From contig CAZJYI010000001.1 of the NCBI GenBank assembly GCA_964550025.1, positions 62,001 through 126,000 of the forward strand: a DNA stretch of 64,000 nt, in the 5' to 3' direction. This DNA comes from CAZJYI01 sp964550025 (GTDB taxonomy: Bacteria > Verrucomicrobiota > Kiritimatiellia > UBA8416 > CAYOBW01). Below, one piece after another: positions 11,901-18,037 of this stretch. The notes under the pieces are model-generated. The model was not told the DNA's origin, ran no database searches, and was given only the letters and a program-made list of their open reading frames with translations. How positions within the stretch are numbered: the stretch's first letter is position 1; each line of letters begins with the position of its first letter. Position numbers and translations under genes: made by a program.

Positions 11901-14644
11901 GCAACTACACAATCGGCCGTCTGGCACTAGGCGGATACAGGCTCAACAACCAGGAGTCCAAGTGCGAGATTGCCGAGATCCTGATCTACGCCCGCGTGTT
12001 GACCGACGAGGAGCTCGGCCGGCTCGGGCTCCATCTCGACTGGAAGTACGGCCTGAACACCGCCTACGCCGAGTCACACCCGGTAGTGGTCGCTGAGACG
12101 CGCGGCGGGTTTGAGGTCTCGGCCGCGCTCAGTTCTGTTGCGGCTTCGAACGTGACGGTCAACTTCGACTTCGGCACGAACGCGACCGCGTACGTTGAAG
12201 GCATGCGGGGTTCCATATTCCGCAGAGGCGTTTTCAACGATACGGCCATCAACCTGGACGGCGCCGCTTACATCGTCTCCGACCGGCGGGTATGCACGGG
12301 AGACCAGGCCGGTACGGTCCTGATGCTGGACGAGGACCCGGACAACAACGTGATTGCCCTGGGCACGATCCAGAACTGGGACCCGTTCCCGTCGTTCAAC
12401 GGCAACGCCGATATGTTCGCGACCGTATTCAGCGGTACGATCATTCCGCGCGCGACGGGCTCACACACCTTCCGTGGTCAGTGTGACGACCATGCCTGGA
12501 TGTACATCGACATGGCGGGCGACAACGTCTGGGACAGCAGCGACCGGGTCTTTGCGGGCGACGCGTCCGGCACGAAGGTGCTGATGAGGGGGCAGCCGTA
12601 CAACTTCATCCTCGTGCATCGCGAGGGCACAGGCGGGCAGAATATCAACTGGTACGTGACCGAACCGGACGGCGTGGAGCAGCGCGTCAGCACGGTCGAC
12701 CAGCCCGGGATGTGGAACTACGCGTTGCCCACGGCCAGCGTCAGCAACGACTACACGGTCTCGAGCACGAGCGTCGTGATTCCGGCCGGCAGCCTGTCGT
12801 CATCGAACATCACGCTCACCGTGATCGACGATCTGGTACCCGAGGACGACGAGGCGGTGACCGTGGGGATCGGCTCGCTGTTGAACGCCACCGAAGGGTA
12901 CCCGGACGTCGTGACGGGGATTCTGAGCAGCCGCGACCCGAAGGTGACCGACGGCGGCGGCGCCACGGACCTTGCCGGGAGCTCGGCGACATTGAACGGC
13001 ATGCTCACCATGGGTGACGATGCCGCGGTAACGCTCTATTGGGGACGGACGGACGGGGGGACGAACCACTCGAATTGGGGCACGACCGTCGTCGTAGGGG
13101 TGGTCGACGAAGACTACCCGTTCTCCACGGGCATCGCCGGCCTGTCGGCGGCCGGGACGTACTACTATCGCTGCTACGCCACGAACGGCAGCAACCTGGC
13201 CGAAGACTGGGCGGACGTGACTACCGTCTTCACGACGGCGATGGCAGAGGTCTCGATCGGCGACGTGGCGGTGATCGAAGGCGACAGCGGTGCGGTGGAC
13301 GCCGTCTTCACGATAACGGCTTCGGCCACCGGCCAGCCGGTTGTGGCGGTGAGCTACATCACCTCCAACGGCACGGCCGAGGCCGGCACGGACTACGCGG
13401 CCACCAGCGGGAGGGTCGAGCTCGCGGTTGGTGTGCTCACTACGCAAATCACCGTGCAGGTTGCCGGGGACACGGAACTGGAACACCCGCCCGAGACGTT
13501 CAGCCTGGTCCTCAGTAGTCCAACCAACTGCACGATCGGCGACGGGCATGGGACCTGCACAATCGTGGATGACGATGCGGCCGCGTACCTGGCGGGCTTC
13601 AAGTGCCGCCTGAAAATTACCTTCAGCGGCTACTCAGGCTACGACACGTTGACCAACTTCGTTGCCCTGGTGCGGTTGGACGAGGGCATCCCGAAGTTCA
13701 AGTACGAGACCTTCGCGTCGTCGACCGGCGGCGACCTGCGGTTCGCCAGCGGGGACGGAAGGCGGTTGCTGAACCATGAGATCGAGGTGTGGGCGACCAA
13801 TGGCGAGTCGTGCGTGTGGGTGCAGGTGCCGGAGCTCCCGCCGGGCGACGCGTACATCTGGGCGCACTGGGGCAACGAGAATGAGACCACGGCGCCGGCT
13901 TACACCACCGATGGATCGACCTGGACGGACGGCCACGTGGCCGTCTGGCACATGGGCGAACAGAACGGTCCCGGCAGCACGACGGCGCCGGACTCCGCGG
14001 GCGGTCACGACGGCACATTGCTGGGAATGGATCCGTCGGCCAACTGGGTGGGCGGGGTGATTGCCAATTCGCTGAACTTCGCCACGGCCAACGGCAGCCG
14101 CCGGGTCAGCGTGAACAGCCTCGGGCAGGACTGCCCGGAAACGACCGTCTCGTTCTGGGCGCGCCCGCTCGGTAACGGTAACCGCTCGGTCTTCTACACG
14201 AAGCAGTGGACACCGGGCGATCTGCACCACTACCTGCTGAATGCCGACACGATTCGCTTTGCCGTGAACAGCTCGGGGTTCAACCCGGGCGCAAACGCCT
14301 ACGACAGCACGGCCAAGCTCACGGACGGCCAGTGGACCTACTGGACAACGGTGTACAGCGTTTCCGGGAAGATCGCGAGGATGTACAAGAACGGGTCGCT
14401 GCATTCGAGCAGACCGTTCACGGAGAATGAATCGATCCGGTACGCGCACGGCCTGTTCATCGGCGCCAACCACAACGGCAACAGCAACCGGATGAATGGC
14501 CGCATCGACGAACTGCGCATCGGCGAGGTAGTGCGCTCGGAGGACTGGATTAAGGCCTGCTACGACAACCAGAAAGCCGGATCGACATTCGTGCAGTACT
14601 CGGACATCGTCGTACCGACGGGCACACTGTTGATTCTGAGGTGA
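2990..14644 (+). CDS. Giant secreted mosaic protein (3884 aa) with C1q/TNF-like, PA14, PATR, LamG, Calx-beta and DUF2341 modules
   Basis: I chose ATG 2990 because AGAGGGGG precedes it; ATG 3032 would also leave a signal peptide (RRLQRR, a Leu/Val-rich core, then AEAA). Modules in order by base: three jelly-roll-like repeats (3136-4472); a fibronectin-like unit with a YWG or FWG core and a YYYR strand (4477-4800, recurring near 8185, 8506, 9475, 9781, 10735, 11041 and 12935); a PA14-like domain (5197-5740); autotransporter-type PATR repeats with LLGTNTYTG (6115-7700); LamG (8830-9460); two concanavalin-like domains (10105-10730, 11390-12090); a second PA14-like domain (12196-12715); Calx-beta (13246-13590); DUF2341 (13597-13915); and a terminal LamG (13930-14600). 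No sortase, PEP-CTERM or beta-barrel signal is visible at the C-terminus. It is likely a cell-surface or secreted carbohydrate-binding protein; its ligand is unknown. Confidence 0.88.
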   Translation: MSHPRCCTRYGACFMPATTGRRLQRRLVGCLVILVLAGLSLTAAEAAKGDVAIFRAVTAGENITTAELVHDFDTTNRVDADSYTLNGATNILCAAGHHLVIYSSRFDDPGNNGNNRSELQTWLRLNGSDLDIGWSQCYIRRQEGDFEGITAGGGIIDVASNGDALLLVSTRTDAEPDGIIRENKTPNIQLVKLDDAWDYCRLSKTNNQTAVPADTNFIAVTYNSRDELDEGSFGHADGTGDITLKTAGHYLVLANTYFRFGQSIDSRSAYKHRLTTNGTQVAGSRTTVYLRGNPNADSCCDGAASIGTIIETKAANVILNVECNKEVGQAPNIIAGRTAITIARLPDYGEYVRLDDSGTDNFNPDSITPLGWDTELEMDATAFTHDDSRIGTVMDDDYLFLCTLYCNDDGGQRIKWWQRWRTDGTSTKGFGRSGRYSRNSGSQASGNWSGIVLGMSEGRYVEVVSQKLGNSGVMSADVKGVQGVRLGSILLPTGPAGSPVVYNTGESMITATSAWMHARVAHTGAAPTEVWCFWGDNDAGTNFAWDATNYLGTVTITPPVEFTNSVTGLSSSQTHYYRYYASNSVAGVWAGETFQFDTRPAGEWYGAVDDMWGTTGNWAVPDVPDSAAEDALFTGAGLGAVDLGGNSYSIGSMEFSSGGYLLTNSGGAATLTAESLTHLTGANTISASVTVTGTTVVAGGTLTLDAADDFNSGAVALSDCTLAVDGASSAGPSRNALLHAGYHGQNNDSNMNLDGNGGLLALAPYGTPALTEGPDGRGLDFDVDNDFRKTGAVYNTDNHASVFIGYFNPPETGTYGFRSAGDDDRSGIWLDLDRDGVFESSQAGLGSDRGEQLAWEDTGNKHVTLTAGLPYLIAFTHREGTGASHCDFRFTMPSVGERIVKPGDPAQAGLWTLGARRVDATGLDAITVTSDSTLHTLSADGGGQFGVLGLSTGTLTMTDDYWGTAEHRFAGISGGGMLDIRGAGLVVDAASSLGTLIAGDGGGATGATITASTLFDLEPACTIHNPLAGAADLHAGADDNDDRVIELLGTNTYTGTTLIRRAVLRADDGVGLSANSGLVFSQNNIDQTCILETRGTFNRHIGTGPGEVYWGDPAGGGGFAARGGDLTIDLAGGAFLVWAGSNDGFNSAAALQFGSRTADSMVNVKNDIMLDGVTRRIQTIDNPFTKTDMLRFSGRIFSGNTNAWFRFHETSGNQFNSGGNGGLLIELLGTNTYADATVIEECALYAIDGVGLPTGSTLRFHANAGNREAVFVSRGSFARDIGTAPGEVRWDDNGGGFAARGGKLTVTLEGGAQVNWGNAGAGFNSKRLMLSSKYADDMVEIVNDIDLNNVSRWVYVFDNGDTKADAGVLSGAITGVRNGGERFYKAGPGVLWLRSTGSDWGQPLHLDNGVVRLDGIGNLSTNTTLAFDQNTRTTPGILECKGSIADWNVGALGEARAFYWGQHGGFAAYDGPLTVNLESGATLTPGGTANGFNGKALQLGSRTADDIVTFENDLYLNNNTLRIQVFDNPDSANDRAVYSGDITRTSNGQLEIGGDGTLDMTGATAINNMRVYDTATVYLNGTYNVGNELKTQQNLSGRLSGTGSVSVVTQFDIRQGGRLAPGYRGVGTLNVTVTGVNGMRMWNTSTCEWEMGATAYDTVPVVGNLELRPGWRLRLLGAGGVPRADEEYDIFTYTGDLVFNAVALDTSEMPPEWDASSATVVHDYAGKRVYLTGLSSTFGLANRKANNLTASSAQLNGTLSCSGAVMDVWAYWGETNGETDAGAWSNAAHVGTYDDVVDADVSHVAAGLAVNAMYYYTFRATNATTDMWAGPSESFVALGPPLVGNDSGATEVGIGTATLRGSFLDHNRGSVTICWGLTDAGTNSVSAWDHVESIGPQTGASFSTGISDAFYPQTYYYRCYATNAYGHSWSDPATNFSMTTKLDFPTNPAAYWALNEMSGTTAADSSGNGHTGTLVGFPGDNSQWIAGRVGGALLFDGSNDEVGITGYKGILGSAPRTMATWIKTTNRDAAFMSWGLNNTGQKWIFRTQTANGLSGAVRVEVNGGYIVGDTDVCDDAWHHVVAVLPQGANNVNQMRLYTDGRLNTVSASQGQAINTTSLDVRLGNDHSNRRFAGPMDEMCIYDRELTEAEIEQLYLGATGEGSISIANVQSTDRTLSTAKLRATLSVPQSVYDVRAYWGAADGGTNATSWGSNTLVGTYTNVVNVDVTHTISGLAPTSTPFYTFCLSNALDTTWASPSMRVPPVSAPVVDHGTGAVVSVGSATLHGNLTTAGVADVTVYWGRSDGGTNAGAWDRSMLFGELSPGAFSTEAAAGYGFTYYYRCYATNAAGHDWADATESFTAEEPVPVVPVTGGLLAHWNAEDITGVANGAQVDFWENSHNPGTYDLTRMGGTPAYDAGMPGLNGHAAVVFGIGGGDWFEFTDITTVRTVFWVLRDAAGGDIQFLLGDDGSHHFHGDDNGDIWHPAHAHNNVKNGTTELNGTVIDGRTTQHPTDFGIISVVTTGNTQASRVSHDRAIAARSWEGEIAEILIYDTPLTSDDEDAVGGYLSWKYGLATAYPAYTPPMVALANGGESDVTANGATLNGALSATGYTVDVWVHWGTGDGGTNGGGWDQHAYVGGYTNHEGPISHAIAGLTGQTDYFYTFQATNAVTNVWAAPSRRFQTAGGTLVVSNNAAMDVARTTATLSGELVAGGGGEARFYWGLADGGDSYTAWANTSLVGAVTVGSFTSAVPVLPGGRYYYRAYVTNASGDGWAPSAATFSALPAEVSLSMAVTREDLGIDPLSISGCALWLAADDIDGDGNTDDNPAHGASVDLWYDKSGNGYIASRDGQEQTAYNTSGPNGRPVVTFDGAYLSTSHNFDSLKEYTVLSVARYTGGDNERVISSATRNWLFGFHSAGDERWFAEGWIQNAGTANTDWHLHAGHINSDTDPKAGFWKDGVKLLTGGTGSHNSNYTIGRLALGGYRLNNQESKCEIAEILIYARVLTDEELGRLGLHLDWKYGLNTAYAESHPVVVAETRGGFEVSAALSSVAASNVTVNFDFGTNATAYVEGMRGSIFRRGVFNDTAINLDGAAYIVSDRRVCTGDQAGTVLMLDEDPDNNVIALGTIQNWDPFPSFNGNADMFATVFSGTIIPRATGSHTFRGQCDDHAWMYIDMAGDNVWDSSDRVFAGDASGTKVLMRGQPYNFILVHREGTGGQNINWYVTEPDGVEQRVSTVDQPGMWNYALPTASVSNDYTVSSTSVVIPAGSLSSSNITLTVIDDLVPEDDEAVTVGIGSLLNATEGYPDVVTGILSSRDPKVTDGGGATDLAGSSATLNGMLTMGDDAAVTLYWGRTDGGTNHSNWGTTVVVGVVDEDYPFSTGIAGLSAAGTYYYRCYATNGSNLAEDWADVTTVFTTAMAEVSIGDVAVIEGDSGAVDAVFTITASATGQPVVAVSYITSNGTAEAGTDYAATSGRVELAVGVLTTQITVQVAGDTELEHPPETFSLVLSSPTNCTIGDGHGTCTIVDDDAAAYLAGFKCRLKITFSGYSGYDTLTNFVALVRLDEGIPKFKYETFASSTGGDLRFASGDGRRLLNHEIEVWATNGESCVWVQVPELPPGDAYIWAHWGNENETTAPAYTTDGSTWTDGHVAVWHMGEQNGPGSTTAPDSAGGHDGTLLGMDPSANWVGGVIANSLNFATANGSRRVSVNSLGQDCPETTVSFWARPLGNGNRSVFYTKQWTPGDLHHYLLNADTIRFAVNSSGFNPGANAYDSTAKLTDGQWTYWTTVYSVSGKIARMYKNGSLHSSRPFTENESIRYAHGLFIGANHNGNSNRMNGRIDELRIGEVVRSEDWIKACYDNQKAGSTFVQYSDIVVPTGTLLILR

Positions 14645-14720
14645 GGACGGATTGCAGGTGAGAAAGCGTGCCGAATAGCGAGGAACCGCGAATGCAGCCG
14701 GAATTCGGCAGTTGCACCCG

Positions 14721-14840
14721 CCACAGAAGGCACAAGACGCACGTAACAGGGCGACTCGGAAAGGCGCACGGTGACATCATCTGAGTGCGTAGCGTATCTC
14801 CGTAACCCCTTCTTCTGTGACTTTTGTGACTCTTGTGGCC
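14721..14840. repeat. Inverted CACAGAAG/CACAAG-type simple repeat between convergent genes
   Basis: The 220-base space between the convergent genes ending at 14644 and 14865 has no credible ORF. It carries CCACAGAAGGCACAAGACGC at 14721 and an inverted relative, TCTTCTGTGACTTTTGTGAC, from 14811, which continues with TCTTGTGG. The two arms could pair imperfectly across about 70 bases, so the tract may serve as a bidirectional terminator. Repeats of this type recur in intergenic regions of PVC-like genomes. Confidence 0.45.
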
Positions 14841-14864
14841 AACTGCGCTTGTCATGTTCAGTTG

Positions 14865-15980
14865 TCAGAGTCGGTCTCCGTACCGCTTCACGAACGCATC
14901 AACCGCCTTCTTCTCCTCCTTGCCCAAAGCACGTTTCTCGAGAAACCAGTACGCGCGGCGGGCAATGAAGAAGTTCTCGTGCTTCAGCAGGGCGGCGACC
15001 TGAGGTATGAGGCGGCCCGAAGAGTGACGGTGCTGCTCGATCAGGGCCAGCACGCGGTGTAGCTCGTAGTACTCCGTCAGGGTCGGCAGTCCTTCGATGA
15101 GCGCATCGAAGAAGACGGGGGCGGGACTCGGCTGGGATTCGACGAAATCCAGAACTGTCTGCTTCCTCCGGCCGTCCAACTGCCAAAACAGGTCGGCCGT
15201 ATCGCGGTAGAATACGGAGCTGTCCTTTGTGCCGCGGCTGAGGTAGACCAGGGACGACAGGAGGCGCGTGGCGCCGGCCTGGGGCAGTGTCTTCCTGACG
15301 GCGGCAACAACCCGGGCATCGTAGAGTTTGCGGGATGCCAGGTTCTGCACCGCAAAGAGCATGGCCTCCTCGTCACCACCGCTCAGCAGCCGGCAGGCAA
15401 GGACGGTGTCAAGGGCGGCGCCCGTCAGTTTCCGGATCTCGCGCACAACGTCGCCGTTGGCCCAGTGCCACAGCGTATGGCAGGTATAGCCGGCGCCGTC
15501 CACAACCTCGGCCTTGATCTCCTGCGCGGTCGCGCCTGTGATCGCGTCCACATCTTCATCCCACGACTCCGGAGCGGTCAGCTTCTCGTATGCATAGTCG
15601 CGCAGGAGGGAATTGCGGTTGCGGAGAAGCCGATCCAGGTGGGCGTATTCCGCCGGTGTGAACGCGATGTGACCTTTCTTGGTCAGGTGTCTTCCCGGAG
15701 GGAGCTCGTAGCGTCGGTAGCGCCCGATCTCGTCCCAGAACATCCGGCCGGCCAGGACCTCGCAGGTCTTCTCGGCACAGACGACCGAGTTGACGTCCAT
15801 GTAGTAGCCGACGGGCAACCCCTCTCCGTCCCTCTGCTGACTGAGGGTGCAGCTTGCCGGTTGTTTCTTGTTGATAGCGGGATGGGTGAGCTGAACGGGA
15901 TATGCAACATCGGCAGCCGTCGCGACCAGGGGAAGCAGCACGGTCGCGCAGGCAAAAAGCTGGCAGGTCTTGCTGAACAT
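14865..15980 (-). CDS. Secreted hypothetical protein with DAITGAT (FMN_bind-like) motif
   Basis: The frame is open from 16088, but ATG 15980 is chosen because it gives a clean signal peptide (MFSKTCQLFACATVLLPLVA, then TAADVAYP), for a mature protein of about 350 residues. The central part has DVDAITGATAQEIKAEVVDG, which resembles the S/T-G-A-T motif of FMN_bind domains that accept covalent FMN. The following GAGYTCHTLWHWANG stretch is conserved-looking and has Cys, His and Trp. The second half is helical and HEAT-like, with lysine-rich ends. I do not recognise a named family. Flavinylation is only a motif-level suggestion, because the other parts of an FMN_bind domain are not evident. It is transcribed divergently from the next gene with about 130 bases between them. 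Confidence 0.7.
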   Translation of the reverse strand: MFSKTCQLFACATVLLPLVATAADVAYPVQLTHPAINKKQPASCTLSQQRDGEGLPVGYYMDVNSVVCAEKTCEVLAGRMFWDEIGRYRRYELPPGRHLTKKGHIAFTPAEYAHLDRLLRNRNSLLRDYAYEKLTAPESWDEDVDAITGATAQEIKAEVVDGAGYTCHTLWHWANGDVVREIRKLTGAALDTVLACRLLSGGDEEAMLFAVQNLASRKLYDARVVAAVRKTLPQAGATRLLSSLVYLSRGTKDSSVFYRDTADLFWQLDGRRKQTVLDFVESQPSPAPVFFDALIEGLPTLTEYYELHRVLALIEQHRHSSGRLIPQVAALLKHENFFIARRAYWFLEKRALGKEEKKAVDAFVKRYGDRL

Positions 15981-16112
15981 GCCCTGGAGAATAGGTAGAC
16001 CACGCGACGAGGTAAAGCACGGCATACCGGGAGGTGATTTGGGGTTTGTGGATTCCCGACGCGACCTTCTCCTGTCTTCTCCTGTCAATCAGGGATTGCG
16101 CGGGGGCGGCGT

Positions 16113-17849
16113 GTGGCGCATAGTACGGGTGTGCCGAAGAAAATTCCATACGCCGTGGCGAACTACGAGAAGATCGTCGACGAAGGTTTCCATTTCGTTG
16201 ACAAGACCCGGTTCATCCGGGAGCTCGAGAACTATCAGGTGCCTATCTTCCTTCGTCCGCGCCGTTTCGGCAAGAGCCTGTGGTGCTCGGTGTTGGAATG
16301 CTACTACGACACCAACCGCAAGGACCGTTTCGATACCCTCTTCGGCCATACCGACATCGGTCGCGACCCGACCCCCTCGCGCAACAGTCAGATGGTGATG
16401 CGCTTCGACCTGTCCAAGATCGAAGTCCTGCCCTCCTATCAGACCCTGCGCGAGAAGTTCAACAACGAATGCGAGAACACTTTTGAGGTCTTTCTCGGCG
16501 ACTACGGCACGTTCTTCGAGGGATTCACCGGCCCCGCATCAGGTGATGCGTCGGACGTTCTGGCGCGGATTCTGCGGGCGGTTCGCAAGGCTGACGCTCC
16601 TCCCCTGCACATTATCATCGACGAGTACGACAACTTCACCAACCAACTGTTGACCACGCACCAGGACGGACTGTACCACGAACTGACCACGGGCGATTCG
16701 TTCCTGCGTACCTTCTACAAGGTCATCAAGGCCGGTGTCGGCGAGGGCACGGTTGCGCGGGTTTTCATCACCGGCGTGTTGCCCATCACGATGGACGACC
16801 TGACCAGCGGTTTCAACATCGGCCAGATCATCACGCTCGAAGAGCACACCTTGGAGATGATGGGCTTCACCCAGGCGGAAGTCGATGCCTATGTGGACGA
16901 GATCTTTGCCGAGCACGGCTGGTCCGAGGAGAAACGCAAGAAGGTGGGCGATGAGCTGCGCGTGAACTACAACGGTTATCGCCTGCTGCCCAACGCAGCC
17001 GAACCGCTCTACAACTCCACAATCTGCAACTACTACCTCAGCAAACTGGTCATCGGCGGAGGGAAGTTGCCGACGGAGACGATCGACGAGAACCTGCGGG
17101 TGGACGTGAACTGGCTGCGGCGGCTGACCGGCAGCGACGAAGACACGCGCGAGCTGCTCGAACAGCTCATGTTCGAGGGGACCCTGCCGGCGGACGTAAC
17201 CATGCTGCGCTCGAAGTTCAACATGTCGCAGTTCTTCCAGAAACCCTTCTATCCGCTGAGCCTCTACTATCTGGGCATGCTCACGTTCAGGGACCGGTTT
17301 AGCCTCACCTTTCCGAATCTGACGGTGAAGACGATCTTCACCGAGTACTTCAACGAGGTCGAACGCATCACGGTGTCGCTCGGATACACGGACATGTTTC
17401 AGCGGTTCCTGGACGACCACGACCTTGAAGCGCTTTTCGCGGGCTATTGGAAACAGTACGTCGGCCAGATTCCGGCGCAGGCCTTCGACAAAGCCAACGA
17501 GAACTTCTTCCGCACCACGTTCTTCGAGCTCTGCACCCGTTATCTGTCGCCGGACCTGATGTTCGCCATCGAGGTCAACCATCCGAGCGGGCGCAGCGAC
17601 TGGGAGGCGGTCGGCCGAACAGGCACGCCGTTCGAGAACGAAGCCTTCATGATCGAGTTCAAGCACTTCGCCCGCACGGAAGGCGAACGGCTGGGTGTCA
17701 GCGCCTGGGCGAAGCCGAACGACGAGGACGTCGAACAGGTCACGCGCTATGCCGGTGACCTGAAATGCCGCTATCCCGAGCTGTCCGTTCGCCGCCACGT
17801 CCTCTACACCGTCGGCGCCGCGGATTATCGCTTCTTTACGCTGGACTGA
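16113..17849 (+). CDS. AAA-ATPase-like / PD-(D/E)XK nuclease superfamily protein
   Basis: This 578-residue protein matches the AAA-ATPase-like (PF09820) plus DUF1703 nuclease-like family. The N-terminus has the family signature of a tyrosine-rich start (PYAVANYEKIVDEG), then FVDKTRFI and the P-loop-like RPRRFGKSLW (about residues 44-53). The Walker B-like strand is HIIIDEYDNF. The C-terminal nuclease-like core has LMFAIEVNHPSGRSDWEAVG and EAFMIEFKHF, giving the D and E-x-K pattern. The frame begins at a GTG at 16113; a second GTG at 16131 (reading MPKKIPYAV) fits the family start better, so the start is uncertain by six residues. The cellular role of this family is not established. Members are often multicopy in PVC and Bacteroidetes genomes, and a remnant of another nuclease-type gene follows. 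Confidence 0.85.
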   Translation: MAHSTGVPKKIPYAVANYEKIVDEGFHFVDKTRFIRELENYQVPIFLRPRRFGKSLWCSVLECYYDTNRKDRFDTLFGHTDIGRDPTPSRNSQMVMRFDLSKIEVLPSYQTLREKFNNECENTFEVFLGDYGTFFEGFTGPASGDASDVLARILRAVRKADAPPLHIIIDEYDNFTNQLLTTHQDGLYHELTTGDSFLRTFYKVIKAGVGEGTVARVFITGVLPITMDDLTSGFNIGQIITLEEHTLEMMGFTQAEVDAYVDEIFAEHGWSEEKRKKVGDELRVNYNGYRLLPNAAEPLYNSTICNYYLSKLVIGGGKLPTETIDENLRVDVNWLRRLTGSDEDTRELLEQLMFEGTLPADVTMLRSKFNMSQFFQKPFYPLSLYYLGMLTFRDRFSLTFPNLTVKTIFTEYFNEVERITVSLGYTDMFQRFLDDHDLEALFAGYWKQYVGQIPAQAFDKANENFFRTTFFELCTRYLSPDLMFAIEVNHPSGRSDWEAVGRTGTPFENEAFMIEFKHFARTEGERLGVSAWAKPNDEDVEQVTRYAGDLKCRYPELSVRRHVLYTVGAADYRFFTLD

Positions 17850-17882
17850 GCGGGCACAGGCCGCTGTCTCCGCGGGCGGATC

Positions 17883-17960
17883 AACGGGAGGGGAATCGAT
17901 CCCGACGCCATCGCGGAATGCACCGGCTTGACCGCGGACGAGATCGAAAAGCTGAAACGG
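17883..17960 (+). pseudogene. C-terminal remnant of an Rpn/PD-(D/E)XK transposase-like protein
   Basis: Translation in the frame of base 17883 gives GIDPDAIAECTGLTADEIEK followed by LKRG. This is the characteristic C-terminal helix pair of Rpn/PD-(D/E)XK nuclease-family transposase proteins (usually xxGLSxEEIxxL). No start codon or upstream body is present, and the frame then runs into the signal region of the next gene. It is a short decayed fragment, recognised by pattern only. Confidence 0.4.
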
Positions 17961-18037
17961 GGCATGACGATGGCTGACGACGTGGGATGCTTCCCCCGCC
18001 CACCGTTGTCGTCAAGCGGAGGCAGGAGATTCGCGTT

